Shown one piece after another: positions 41,865 through 50,097 of a DNA stretch of 54,602 bases. Where the stretch lies: positions 1-54,602 of the forward strand of contig CAAEEB010000046.1 of assembly GCA_900754745.1 (NCBI GenBank), given 5' to 3'. This DNA comes from an uncultured Collinsella sp. (lineage in GTDB: Bacteria > Actinomycetota > Coriobacteriia > Coriobacteriales > Coriobacteriaceae). The notes below the pieces were generated by a model that searched no databases, had not been told where the DNA came from, and saw nothing but the letters and a program-made list of their open reading frames with translations. Numbering within the stretch: position 1 is the stretch's first letter; every line of letters begins with the position of its first letter. The position numbers and the translations under genes were made by a program.

Positions 41865-44800
41865 TATGCATTCACGACCTTTCCGGTTTCGCGATCGAGT
41901 TTTTGCGAGACGACGCGACTGACGCCGTCGGCTTGCATCGAGACGCCGTAGAGAACGTCAGCGTCCTCCATAGTACGGCGCTGATGCGAGATTACCAAGA
42001 GCTGCGTATCGGAACGCAGCACATCGAGGGCGCCGATGAGCTTAGACAGGTTGGCGTCGTCGAGCGCAGCCTCGACCTCGTCCAGCACATAGAACGGCAC
42101 CGTGCGAGTACGGTATACGGCAAAGAGCAGGGCGAGCGCCGTCAGGCTCTTCTCGCCACCCGACATGAGCATCATCTTGGTGATGCGCTTGCCGCGCGGC
42201 TGCGCCACGACCTCGATGCCCGTCTCGGCCGGATGCTCGGGATCGGTCATCTCCAGATGTGCCTGGCCTCCCGGGAACAGCATGGCGAAGATCTCGCGGA
42301 AGTTCGCATCGACCTTCTCAAAGGTCACCAAGAACGCCTTGCGCATCTTACGGTCGATGGCCACGGTGATCTTGGTGAGCGCCTTGCGCGCGCTCTCCAA
42401 ATCGGCCAGTTGCTCCTCGATGTAATCGGCGCGGCGCTTGAGCTGCTCGTACTCCTCCATGGCAACCTGGTTCACGGGGCCCAGGTTGTTGATCTGGCGC
42501 ACGAGCTGGTTGAGCTCGCGCTCGGCGGCGTCGCGGTCGGTGGGCGCCGGCAGCATGAGCGCCTCCTCGAGCACCGTAGTGCCATCGGCGGTGATGGCCT
42601 TGATGGCAGCCTCGACCTGCACCTCGAGCTTGCCGCGTGCGACCTTGAACTCGTTTTGCGTCGCCGTGGCAGCATCGACCCGCCCCTTGGCGCGGGCGAC
42701 CTCGGCCTTGGCGTCCTCGATGGTCTTCTTAAGCGAAGCCGAGTCCGCCTCCTCAAGCGTTGCCTGATCGCGCAGGCGCGCAGCCCAGTCCGAGGCGCGC
42801 TCCAACAGGGCAGAATAGCGCTCGTGCATGGGATCGACGCGAAGGCGCAGCAGCTCAAGCGAGCGCGAGGCCTGACGCGTCCCGCGGATACGACGGTCGA
42901 TGCCCTCCAGGCGATGTTCAAGATCGGGCACGCGGCCCTTCAGCGAACGCAGGCGCTCGCTCGTCTGAGCCAGGCGTACCTTAGCGTCGGCGAGCTTACC
43001 GGCGGCCTCGGAATCGTCGCGACGCACGCGATCGAGCTCATCATTGGCCTCGGCAATCTGCAAGCCCAAGTCGCTCGCCTGCGCACGGGCCTCGTCACGC
43101 GAACGGGTAAGTTCATCCACGCGCGGACGTGCGGCACGAACGGCCTCGGCGGCCTGCTCGCGGCGCTTGGAGATGCGCACGCGCTCGACCTCGGCGTTGT
43201 TGGCACTCTGCTCCAGGCGGCCGATCTCGGACAGCAGGGAGCGACGCTCGCCCTCAAGGCGGGCAATCTCGCCGGCAGCATCGCCCTCCGCAGCACGGGC
43301 CTCCTCAACGGCCGCATTGGCCTCGACGACCTGATCAGAAACATGCTCAAACGCGGCAGCAAGATCGGGCTCCAGGCCCTCTAACTCGCGAATACGACGC
43401 TTGCGCTCCAGGGCGCCCGAAGCCTCGCCGGCATCAAGCCCCACGCGAACCAGGCCGCCGCAGGCAACGCGGGCGCCATCGGGCGTCACATAGGTCACAC
43501 CGTCAACGACGGGCGCGGCCAGCGCGGCAGCCAAGTCATCGACCACGTAATAGCCGCCGAGCAACGCCTCGACGACCGGACCGTAGCCCGCACGCACGGA
43601 CAGACGATCAACAAGACGGGTACCGGCGGCACCCTCGGCAGCCGCAGAGCCACTCACGCTGCGCGCCACCAGCAGCGCCTCGCCCGAGGCCTTCTTTTGG
43701 TCCAGAGCCGCACGACCGGCGCGCTCGAGTGCGGCATCGTTATCGAACAACAGGGCATCGATATCGCCGGCGAGCAGCTGCTCAACCAGGCCCTCAAGCT
43801 CACGCGGTGCCTCGAGCACATCGCCCAGACGGCCCGAAACATCGTCGCCCAGCGCGCCGACCAGACGGCTTACGAGCGGCGAGCTGTCTGCCATGCGGGC
43901 ATCAAGCTTCTTTTGGCTCGCGAGTTCAGAGCGAACCTCGGACAGTTTGTTGCGCGCCTCGCTCTCGCGATTACGCAAGTCCTTAAGGGCTGCGCGGGCG
44001 ACCTCGGTGGCCTCGCGCGCATCAATCTGGGCTTGGCGGGCCTGATCGAGCGCACCGTCAAGTTCCTCAGCACGGTTGCGGCGGCTCTCAAGCGATGCCG
44101 TGACCTCCTCGAGCTGTTCATCGATCTGCTCCAGGCGCGAGGCATACATGTTGTCCTCGACCTCGGCGTTGCTCAGCGAGTCCTTCACCTTGGCGAGCTC
44201 GAGCGCAGCATTATCGGCAACACGCTGCACATCGCGCTGTTCGCGCGTGAGCTGCGAAATCTGATTGTCGAGCGCAACGCGACGCTCGTGGAGCTCGGCG
44301 GCGGCAGGAACAGCGGCGTCAACGTCCTCCTGGGCTTGCATATGCGCGCCGGTCACTTCCTCGAGCTGGGCGCGCGCGTCCTCGAGCTCCTCGACCACAC
44401 GACGGCGCTGATGCTCGGAGCTCGAGATCTGGCCGCGCATGTCGGACAGGCGCGACACCATGTTGTGGCCCTTTTCCTCGAGCAGGCGCATATCGGAGTT
44501 AATGCGGCCGACCACGTCTTGCATATGGCGGCGCTGCTCGCCCAAATCGCCCACAAACAGGCCCTTTTCCTCGAGCATGACCTGGAGCTTCTCGAGCTCG
44601 CGCTCCTTTTCTCCCAGGCGGTACTGCGCAAGCTCAAGCTCGGCAGCGCCCTCCTTGGAGCGGCTCTCCAGGTCGTTCCACTGCGATTGCAGCGAACGCA
44701 GCTCGTCGACGGCAAGCATCTGCGTAAGCTCGTTCGCGCGCGAGGACAGTTCTTTGTACTTTCGCGCGCGATCGACCTGACGCTCCAGCGGTCGCAGCTG

Positions 44801-45400
44801 ACGGGCGATTTCCTTGTTGATATCGCGGGCACGGGTCAGGTGCTCGTCCATCGACTTGATCTTTTTGAGCGCCCGCTCCTTGCGGCGCTTGTGCTTGGAG
44901 ATGCCGGCGGCCTCTTCAATGAGGGCGCGGCGTTCCTCGGGGCGGCTCTGCAAAATGGCATCGAGCTTGCCCTGGCTGATGATGGAATGCGTATCCTTGC
45001 CCAGTCCCGAATCGTGCAGGATGTCCTGAATGTCCATCAGGCGGCACGGGCTCGAGTTGATGAGGTACTCGCTCTCGCCCGAGCGGTACATGCGTCGGGT
45101 GATGGCAACCTCGTCAAAGTCGACGGGCAGCATATGGTCCGAGTTGTCGAGCACCAGCGTGACCTCGGCCACGCCCACCGGCTTGCGCGCCGACGAGCCC
45201 GAGAAGATGACGTCTTCCATGGCCTGGCCGCGCAGCTGCTTAGCGCTCTGCTCGCCCAGGACCCACAGAATCGAGTCGGAAATGTTCGATTTTCCCGAGC
45301 CGTTGGGGCCGACGATGACGGTCAGGCCCGGCTCAAACGTCATATGGGCACGGTCGGCAAACGACTTGAACCCTTTGAGCGTGAGGGACTTGAGATACAC
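41864..45400 (-). CDS. smc: Chromosome segregation protein SMC
   Basis: SMC forms the condensin-like dimer that organises and segregates the chromosome. The 1178-aa protein has Walker A GPNGSGKSN at about 32-40, two long coiled-coil arms, a hinge around 500-660 (SPLVSRLVGALGDDVSGRL and later strands), the ABC signature LMSGGEKSLTALAL and Walker B YVLDEVEAALDDANL near the end. The start is GTG at 45400 with GAGGAACC. No scpA or scpB is in the window. It is coupled to rnc and ftsY by short gaps and overlaps. Confidence 0.96.
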   Translation of the reverse strand: MYLKSLTLKGFKSFADRAHMTFEPGLTVIVGPNGSGKSNISDSILWVLGEQSAKQLRGQAMEDVIFSGSSARKPVGVAEVTLVLDNSDHMLPVDFDEVAITRRMYRSGESEYLINSSPCRLMDIQDILHDSGLGKDTHSIISQGKLDAILQSRPEERRALIEEAAGISKHKRRKERALKKIKSMDEHLTRARDINKEIARQLRPLERQVDRARKYKELSSRANELTQMLAVDELRSLQSQWNDLESRSKEGAAELELAQYRLGEKERELEKLQVMLEEKGLFVGDLGEQRRHMQDVVGRINSDMRLLEEKGHNMVSRLSDMRGQISSSEHQRRRVVEELEDARAQLEEVTGAHMQAQEDVDAAVPAAAELHERRVALDNQISQLTREQRDVQRVADNAALELAKVKDSLSNAEVEDNMYASRLEQIDEQLEEVTASLESRRNRAEELDGALDQARQAQIDAREATEVARAALKDLRNRESEARNKLSEVRSELASQKKLDARMADSSPLVSRLVGALGDDVSGRLGDVLEAPRELEGLVEQLLAGDIDALLFDNDAALERAGRAALDQKKASGEALLVARSVSGSAAAEGAAGTRLVDRLSVRAGYGPVVEALLGGYYVVDDLAAALAAPVVDGVTYVTPDGARVACGGLVRVGLDAGEASGALERKRRIRELEGLEPDLAAAFEHVSDQVVEANAAVEEARAAEGDAAGEIARLEGERRSLLSEIGRLEQSANNAEVERVRISKRREQAAEAVRAARPRVDELTRSRDEARAQASDLGLQIAEANDELDRVRRDDSEAAGKLADAKVRLAQTSERLRSLKGRVPDLEHRLEGIDRRIRGTRQASRSLELLRLRVDPMHERYSALLERASDWAARLRDQATLEEADSASLKKTIEDAKAEVARAKGRVDAATATQNEFKVARGKLEVQVEAAIKAITADGTTVLEEALMLPAPTDRDAAERELNQLVRQINNLGPVNQVAMEEYEQLKRRADYIEEQLADLESARKALTKITVAIDRKMRKAFLVTFEKVDANFREIFAMLFPGGQAHLEMTDPEHPAETGIEVVAQPRGKRITKMMLMSGGEKSLTALALLFAVYRTRTVPFYVLDEVEAALDDANLSKLIGALDVLRSDTQLLVISHQRRTMEDADVLYGVSMQADGVSRVVSQKLDRETGKVVNA

Positions 45401-45410
45401 GGTTCCTCGC

Positions 45411-46136
45411 TTAAACAGGCTTCTTGTTCAGAATCACGCCGTTGGTGGTATAGCCCATGCGGTCGAGCGCCTCGAGTGCAGCGGCCCCCTCGGCCTCCTT
45501 CTTGGAGGAACCGGTGCCGCGGCCCTGGCGGATACCGTCGATGAGCACCACAGCGGTAAAGGTCGGTGCATGCGCCGGACCCTCGGAGCCAACAAGCTTG
45601 TACGCCGGGGGCTCGTGGCCGTCGGCCTGCACGCACTCCTGCAAAAACGACTTGGGGTTCGCAGGATGCTCGGCCCGCTCGGAGGCCAAATGGGGCTTCA
45701 GCGTGCGGTGGATAAACTCCGCCGCAACGTCCCAGCCGGCATCCAGATACAGGGCGCCTACGAGCGACTCGTAAACGTTCTCGAGCGCCGAATGCAGGCC
45801 GCGCGCACCCGTGCCGGTCTCGGAGGCACCAAAGATGATGATGTCGTCGATACCCAGCTCATGGGACACCTCGGACAGCGTGGCGCCCGAGACGAGCGAC
45901 ACCTTCAGGCGCGTGAGCTTACCCTCGTCAAACTCCGGATAGGACTCAAAGAGCGAGCGGGCAACCACGGCACCCAAAATGGAATCGCCCAAAAACTCAA
46001 GGCGCTCATAGCTCGCCGAGACGGGCTGACCTTCCACGGCAGAGGGGTGCGTGAGCGCCGCGCGCAGCAGCACCTTGTTATTGAACTCGTGGCCCAAGAT
46101 TTCCTGGGCGCGTGCGAGTCGTTGAGATAAAGCCAA
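45411..46136 (-). CDS. rnc: Ribonuclease III
   Basis: RNase III cuts double-stranded RNA in rRNA maturation and mRNA decay. The 241-aa protein has the catalytic signature ERLEFLGDSILG near residue 44 and ENVYESLVGALYLDAG, with the metal-binding Glu. A double-stranded RNA-binding domain follows at about 165-235 (PKSFLQECVQADG, GSSKKEAEGAAALEALDRM). The start is TTG at 46136, supported by GGAGG 8 nt upstream within the acpP end. It lies 3 nt after acpP and 10 nt before smc. Confidence 0.95.
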   Translation of the reverse strand: MALSQRLARAQEILGHEFNNKVLLRAALTHPSAVEGQPVSASYERLEFLGDSILGAVVARSLFESYPEFDEGKLTRLKVSLVSGATLSEVSHELGIDDIIIFGASETGTGARGLHSALENVYESLVGALYLDAGWDVAAEFIHRTLKPHLASERAEHPANPKSFLQECVQADGHEPPAYKLVGSEGPAHAPTFTAVVLIDGIRQGRGTGSSKKEAEGAAALEALDRMGYTTNGVILNKKPV

Positions 46137-46139
46137 GAC

Positions 46140-46382
46140 TTAGGCCTCCTTGGCGTTTTCAATAGCGTCGACAGCGTCGGCGACAGAGTTAAGCGACAGC
46201 AGCGTCTCGTCGTCGATCTCGAGGTCGAACTCATCCTCGATGGCCGTCACCAGCTGCAGACGCTCGAGCGAGTTGGCATCGAGATCGTCGAAGGTGGTCT
46301 CGTCGCTAATCTCGGCAACGTCGACACCCAGCACGTCGGCGGCAACTTCGGCGATCTTATCGAAGATTTCGGAGCGGTCCAT
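46140..46382 (-). CDS. acpP: Acyl carrier protein
   Basis: ACP carries growing fatty acyl chains on 4'-phosphopantetheine. The 80-aa acidic protein fits the family in length and helix pattern. The attachment Ser lies in DLDANSLERLQL. The residue before Ser is Asn, while nearly all ACPs have Asp (DSL). That Asp contacts ACP synthase in studied systems, so loading may differ; the fold otherwise appears normal. It is between plsX and rnc. A TAGAAT hexamer lies upstream near 46452. A dedicated holo-ACP synthase is not in the window. Confidence 0.88.
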   Translation of the reverse strand: MDRSEIFDKIAEVAADVLGVDVAEISDETTFDDLDANSLERLQLVTAIEDEFDLEIDDETLLSLNSVADAVDAIENAKEA

Positions 46383-46506
46383 AGCGCTTCCTCTCGTATT
46401 GCATGAACATCAACGTGCCGGCACCGCAAGCGCAGCGCCAAGACACGGTTTTGATTCTACCCCACGACGCATGCCGCGAGGCACATAACAGCGCTCTAAC
46501 TCGCTC

Positions 46507-47526
46507 TTACAAAACGATGCCGTCCATGGAGTTGGCGACGTTCTCGACCAGCCCGGCGCGCACGGCCTCCGCCGCGGCGAGCGTACCGTTTTTGACGGCC
46601 TCGACCGAGGTGGCACCGTGGCCGATCAGGACCACGCCACGCAGGCCCAGCAGAATGGCGCCACCCTTGGCGTCACCCGAAAGCTTGGCCTTGATCTCGC
46701 GCATCTGCTTTTTCATGAGCAGCGCGGCGATCTTGGTGCTAAGCGAGCCCATAAAGGCACCCTTGAGCTCTTGCAGCAAGAACTTAGCGGCACCCTCGGT
46801 GGCCTTAAGGGCAATGTTGCCCGACATGCCGTCGGCAACGACGACATCAAAGTTGCCCGAGGTCAGGTCGGTGCCCTCGCAGTTGCCCACAAAGCCGGGG
46901 ACGGCGGCCTTCATGGCCGGGAAGCACGCCTTGGTAAAGTTGGAGCCCTTCTCGTCCTCGGTACCGTTACATAGCAAGCCCACACGGGGATGCTCAATAC
47001 CCAGGACGACGCGCGCATAGGCGCTACCCATCTGGGCAAAGCGCACCATATCGTCGACCTCGACATCGGGGTTGGCACCCATGTCGCACAGGACCGTCAG
47101 GCCACCGGCACGATTGGGCAGCGCATTGGTTAGACACGGACGCACCGGCTGCTTCTTGCCCTCGGCCTGATACCTAAAGGGTGTGACGTAGGCGGTGGCG
47201 GCAGCCGTCATGGCGCCGGTGGAGCCGGCAGAGAAAAACGCGTCCGCGTTACCCTTCTTGATGGCGCGGCAGGCAAGCACGATCGAGGACTTACGCTTGG
47301 TCATCACGGCGCGAATGGGATCGTCATCCATGGCGATGACATCGGGCGCCTCCAGGGCCTCAACGCGAGCGTGAGCCGCGGCAAAGGGGTTCACGATCTC
47401 TGCGGGACCGACGGCCAAGACCTCGATATCGGGGTCCGCCGCAAGCGCGGCCTCGATACCAGCGAGGACAACCTGGGGCTTCTCGTCTCCACCCACAACG
47501 TCTACACAAACGCGAACGTTACTCAT
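46507..47526 (-). CDS. plsX: Phosphate acyltransferase PlsX
   Basis: PlsX converts acyl-ACP to acyl-phosphate, the first step of phospholipid synthesis with PlsY. The 339-aa protein opens with VCVDVVGGDEKPQVVLAGI and shows FFSAGSTGAMTAAAT, LCDMGANPDV, NEEEKG-like LLCNGTEDEKGSNF, and a late VLIGHGATSVEAV. The ATG at 47526 is preferred because AAGGAG is 7 nt upstream; the ATG at 47532 would be only 1 nt from it. It precedes acpP by 124 nt and follows rpmF. Confidence 0.94.
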   Translation of the reverse strand: MSNVRVCVDVVGGDEKPQVVLAGIEAALAADPDIEVLAVGPAEIVNPFAAAHARVEALEAPDVIAMDDDPIRAVMTKRKSSIVLACRAIKKGNADAFFSAGSTGAMTAAATAYVTPFRYQAEGKKQPVRPCLTNALPNRAGGLTVLCDMGANPDVEVDDMVRFAQMGSAYARVVLGIEHPRVGLLCNGTEDEKGSNFTKACFPAMKAAVPGFVGNCEGTDLTSGNFDVVVADGMSGNIALKATEGAAKFLLQELKGAFMGSLSTKIAALLMKKQMREIKAKLSGDAKGGAILLGLRGVVLIGHGATSVEAVKNGTLAAAEAVRAGLVENVANSMDGIVL

Positions 47527-47613
47527 ATACATGCTCCTTATACAAAAATGGCCGACTCATTGAGCCGGCCATTGTGGTTCCAGTTGGAACGGCATCGCAT
47601 CCAGAGTATACAG

Positions 47614-47793
47614 TTACTCGGTAACGATAACCTCGCGGTCCTTGTAGAAACCGCAGCTGGGGCACACGTGGTGCGGGAGCTTGACAGCGCCGCAACGGGG
47701 GCACGTGGACTGAGCCGCGGCCGAGATCTTCATGTTGGCGGAACGGCGGGTGTGAGTGCGGATACGACCCTGCTTTTGTTTAGGTACGGGCAT
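47614..47793 (-). CDS. rpmF: 50S ribosomal protein L32
   Basis: The 59-aa protein begins MPVPKQKQGRIRTHTRRS, the L32 hallmark, and has the zinc-ribbon pairs CPRCG and CPSCG. It ends in DREVIVTE. The ATG at 47793 and stop TAA at 47614-47616 are clear. It lies between yceD and plsX, the standard bacterial arrangement. Confidence 0.95.
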   Translation of the reverse strand: MPVPKQKQGRIRTHTRRSANMKISAAAQSTCPRCGAVKLPHHVCPSCGFYKDREVIVTE

Positions 47794-47857
47794 AGTGACC
47801 TTCCTTATGAACTATCCAGTGTGGCGATTACGCGCAAGTAGCGATACTACCACAGTT

Positions 47858-48412
47858 TTACTCGTCAAGCTTGAGATTCTTCAATGCTGCAAATGGATTT
47901 TCCGTGGCAGCGGCCCATTCTGCCTCTGCCTGGGCGGCGCAATCGCATTGCTCGACGTTGAGATTGATGCCGCAGGTGGGGCATAGGCCGCGACAATCGG
48001 GCTTGCACAGGACAACGAACGGCGTGTCCATGACGACCGCGTCGTTGATGGGCTCACCCAGATCGACGATGCGATTCTCGCCCAGCAACTCGTAGCCGTC
48101 TTCGTAGGCCTCGGGATCCTCGGGCTCGTTAAAGAAATAGAACTCCTCGATCTCGCCTGCGATATCAAACGAGGCGGGCTCCAAGCAGCGGTCGCACTCG
48201 CCGGTGGCGTGGGCGCGGACCATGCCCGAGAGCAGAACGCCGGTGCCGGCATTGGTAAAGACCACATCGTAATCAATGCCGTCCTGCAGCTGGTACTCCT
48301 TCTCGCCCACCGTATAGGTGGCGACATCGACCTTGCCGGTCAGCGGATACGAGTCTCCGGGAAACTCGAGCTGTTCGGAAAGATCGACGGTAACGCTCGG
48401 GAACTCAGCCAT
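47858..48412 (-). CDS. yceD: YceD/DUF177 family protein
   Basis: YceD proteins affect 23S rRNA accumulation. They are almost always encoded next to rpmF. The 184-aa protein has an acidic beta-rich N-terminal half, the family signature CDRCLEPASFDI at mid-length, and a C-terminal zinc-like cluster CRGLCPTCGINLN with CDC. The ATG at 48412 overlaps the stop of the upstream coiled-coil gene as TAATG. Molecular function is not established for this lineage. Confidence 0.88.
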   Translation of the reverse strand: MAEFPSVTVDLSEQLEFPGDSYPLTGKVDVATYTVGEKEYQLQDGIDYDVVFTNAGTGVLLSGMVRAHATGECDRCLEPASFDIAGEIEEFYFFNEPEDPEAYEDGYELLGENRIVDLGEPINDAVVMDTPFVVLCKPDCRGLCPTCGINLNVEQCDCAAQAEAEWAAATENPFAALKNLKLDE

Positions 48413-48909
48413 TACCACTGACCATTCTGCTGGGCGGCACCCTCGTTGAGCTGCTGACGGCAACGGGTGACGGTGCCGGTCAGGCTCTTGAGGTTCTCCT
48501 CGAGGTGCGTAAAGACCTGCTCGGCGTAATCCTCGGCGGCATAACGCGTCTCGCGCTCATACTGCTGGGCACGGTCGCGAATGTCGTCGGCCTGCTGCTG
48601 CGCTAGGCGGACGATCTCCTGCTCACCGGCGATGGTGAGGGCCTGCTGCTGAGCATCGGCGATGATGGAATCGGCCTGAGCGGCGGCGGAAGCCATAAGC
48701 TCCTCGCGCTCCTTGAGGATACGGCGGGACTTCTGCCACTCCTCGGGATAGCTCATGCGGATCTCGTCGAGGATGTTAAAGAAGACGTCGGCGTCGATAA
48801 CCTTCATCTGGGCGTTCTTGCCGAACGGCGTCTTAGCCTCTTCGATGAGCCCCTCGAGCTCGTCGACAAGACTCACGATCCTGTCGCCAGGAAAATTCTC
48901 GCCCGGCAT
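48412..48909 (-). CDS. DivIVA/SepIVA-like coiled-coil division protein
   Basis: The 165-aa protein has a short N-terminal domain (DRIVSLVDELEGLIEEAK; VIDADVFFNILDEIRMSYPEE) followed by a long Ala/Gln/Glu coiled coil. This matches the layout of mycobacterial SepIVA, which is also encoded just before yceD and rnc (Rv2927c). SepIVA is a DivIVA-domain septation factor. The assignment comes from layout and gene order, not a detailed alignment. The ATG at 48909 has AAAGGAG. An AGTTTA/TAAACT element about 35-40 nt up may be a promoter. Confidence 0.75.
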   Translation of the reverse strand: MPGENFPGDRIVSLVDELEGLIEEAKTPFGKNAQMKVIDADVFFNILDEIRMSYPEEWQKSRRILKEREELMASAAAQADSIIADAQQQALTIAGEQEIVRLAQQQADDIRDRAQQYERETRYAAEDYAEQVFTHLEENLKSLTGTVTRCRQQLNEGAAQQNGQW

Positions 48910-48977
48910 CCGGTCTCCTTTCATAGGTAACATATCATCGTGTTAGTTTACCACATGCCACCAGGCATTAAAAAACG

Positions 48978-49475
48978 TCACGAAAAGCGATGTTTGAGCG
49001 CCTTGACCACATTGGGCGGAACAAAATTAGAGACGTCGCTACCGAGCGAGGCAATCTGGCGAACCACCGAGCTCGAGATATAGCCGTACTGCGGCGCACT
49101 CATGACAAAGATGGACTCCAGCTCGCTATCCAGGCGGTAGTTGAGGTCGGCCTGCTGCAGCTCGTACTCAAAGTCGGTCATGGCACGCAGGCCCTTGACC
49201 ACGGCTCCTGCTCCCTGTTCGCGGGCAAAATCGACCAAGAGGCCGGTGAAGGGCAGCACCTCGACGCCGTCAATATCACCGAGCGCTTCACGGGCCAGCG
49301 CTACGCGCTCGTCGAGCATAAACGTGGTGCCGACGCCGTTTTTGCCCTGCGACTCGGCAACGGCCACGATCACGCTGGGAAAAATGCGGCGGGCGCGGCG
49401 GATGACGTCGATATGGCCAAACGTGATGGGATCGAAGGTGCCCGGGACAATCACGCGGTTGATGGTGTCATTCAT
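48978..49475 (-). CDS. coaD: Phosphopantetheine adenylyltransferase
   Basis: CoaD performs the penultimate step of CoA synthesis. The 165-aa protein has the nucleotidyltransferase motif VPGTFDPITFGHIDVIRRA near residue 10, VVKGLRAMTDFEYELQ, and SSSVVRQIASLG near the C-terminus, normal for the family. The ATG at 49475 has GGAGG and overlaps the rsmD end by 8 nt. The rsmD-coaD pair is conserved across most bacteria. The downstream gap carries no strong terminator. Confidence 0.95.
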   Translation of the reverse strand: MNDTINRVIVPGTFDPITFGHIDVIRRARRIFPSVIVAVAESQGKNGVGTTFMLDERVALAREALGDIDGVEVLPFTGLLVDFAREQGAGAVVKGLRAMTDFEYELQQADLNYRLDSELESIFVMSAPQYGYISSSVVRQIASLGSDVSNFVPPNVVKALKHRFS

Positions 49476-50097
49476 GGGTATCCTCCGTGGGTGCGTCGCT
49501 ATCGTTGCCATCATCCTCGCCGTTGCCAACCCAGCGCAGCAAGTCAACCGAGGTTATGCCGTAGCGCTTCTCGCGCACGGTCTCAAAGCCGGCCGGGTGA
49601 GCGCCCGTATCGGCCGCGGCGTGCTCAAAGAGCGCGTAGGCGCCCTGTGCCAGCAAGCCTTGCTGAGCTAGGTTCTGTAGCAGCTCCTCGACCGGCTCGG
49701 CGCCAAAAGCATAGGGCGGGTCGAGCAGGACCAGGTCAAAGGGACCGCCCGGCATGCGGCCGCGCGAGGCGCTTGCCAGCACGTCACCCGTCACCACGCG
49801 CCAACGCGCACGGTCACGGCACAGCGACTCAATATTCTTGGTAATCAGACGAGCAGCGTTGCGATCGATCTCGAACGTGGTGAGCGAGCGGGCACCGCGC
49901 GAGAGCATCTCAATGCCCAAGGCGCCGGAGCCGCCAAAGGCATCCAGCACGCGGACCTCGTCCAGATCGAAGTCGAATGCCGACATGACCATAGATGCGC
50001 ACGCCTCGCGCACGCGATCAGTCGTGGGGCGGGTGACATCGCGACCACGGGGCTCCCCGATCTTACGACCGCGCCATTCGCCGCCGATGATTCTCAT
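49468..50097 (-). CDS. rsmD: 16S rRNA (guanine-966-N2)-methyltransferase RsmD
   Basis: RsmD methylates G966 of 16S rRNA during assembly. The 209-aa protein starts MRIIGGEWRGRKI and has RPTTDRVREACASM, the SAM loop LDAFGGSGALGIEMLSRGA, and the catalytic LLDPPYAFG. The C-terminal Asp/Glu tail is extra. The ATG at 50097 overlaps the recG stop as ATGA, and the 3' end overlaps coaD. Confidence 0.94.
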   Translation of the reverse strand: MRIIGGEWRGRKIGEPRGRDVTRPTTDRVREACASMVMSAFDFDLDEVRVLDAFGGSGALGIEMLSRGARSLTTFEIDRNAARLITKNIESLCRDRARWRVVTGDVLASASRGRMPGGPFDLVLLDPPYAFGAEPVEELLQNLAQQGLLAQGAYALFEHAAADTGAHPAGFETVREKRYGITSVDLLRWVGNGEDDGNDSDAPTEDTHE

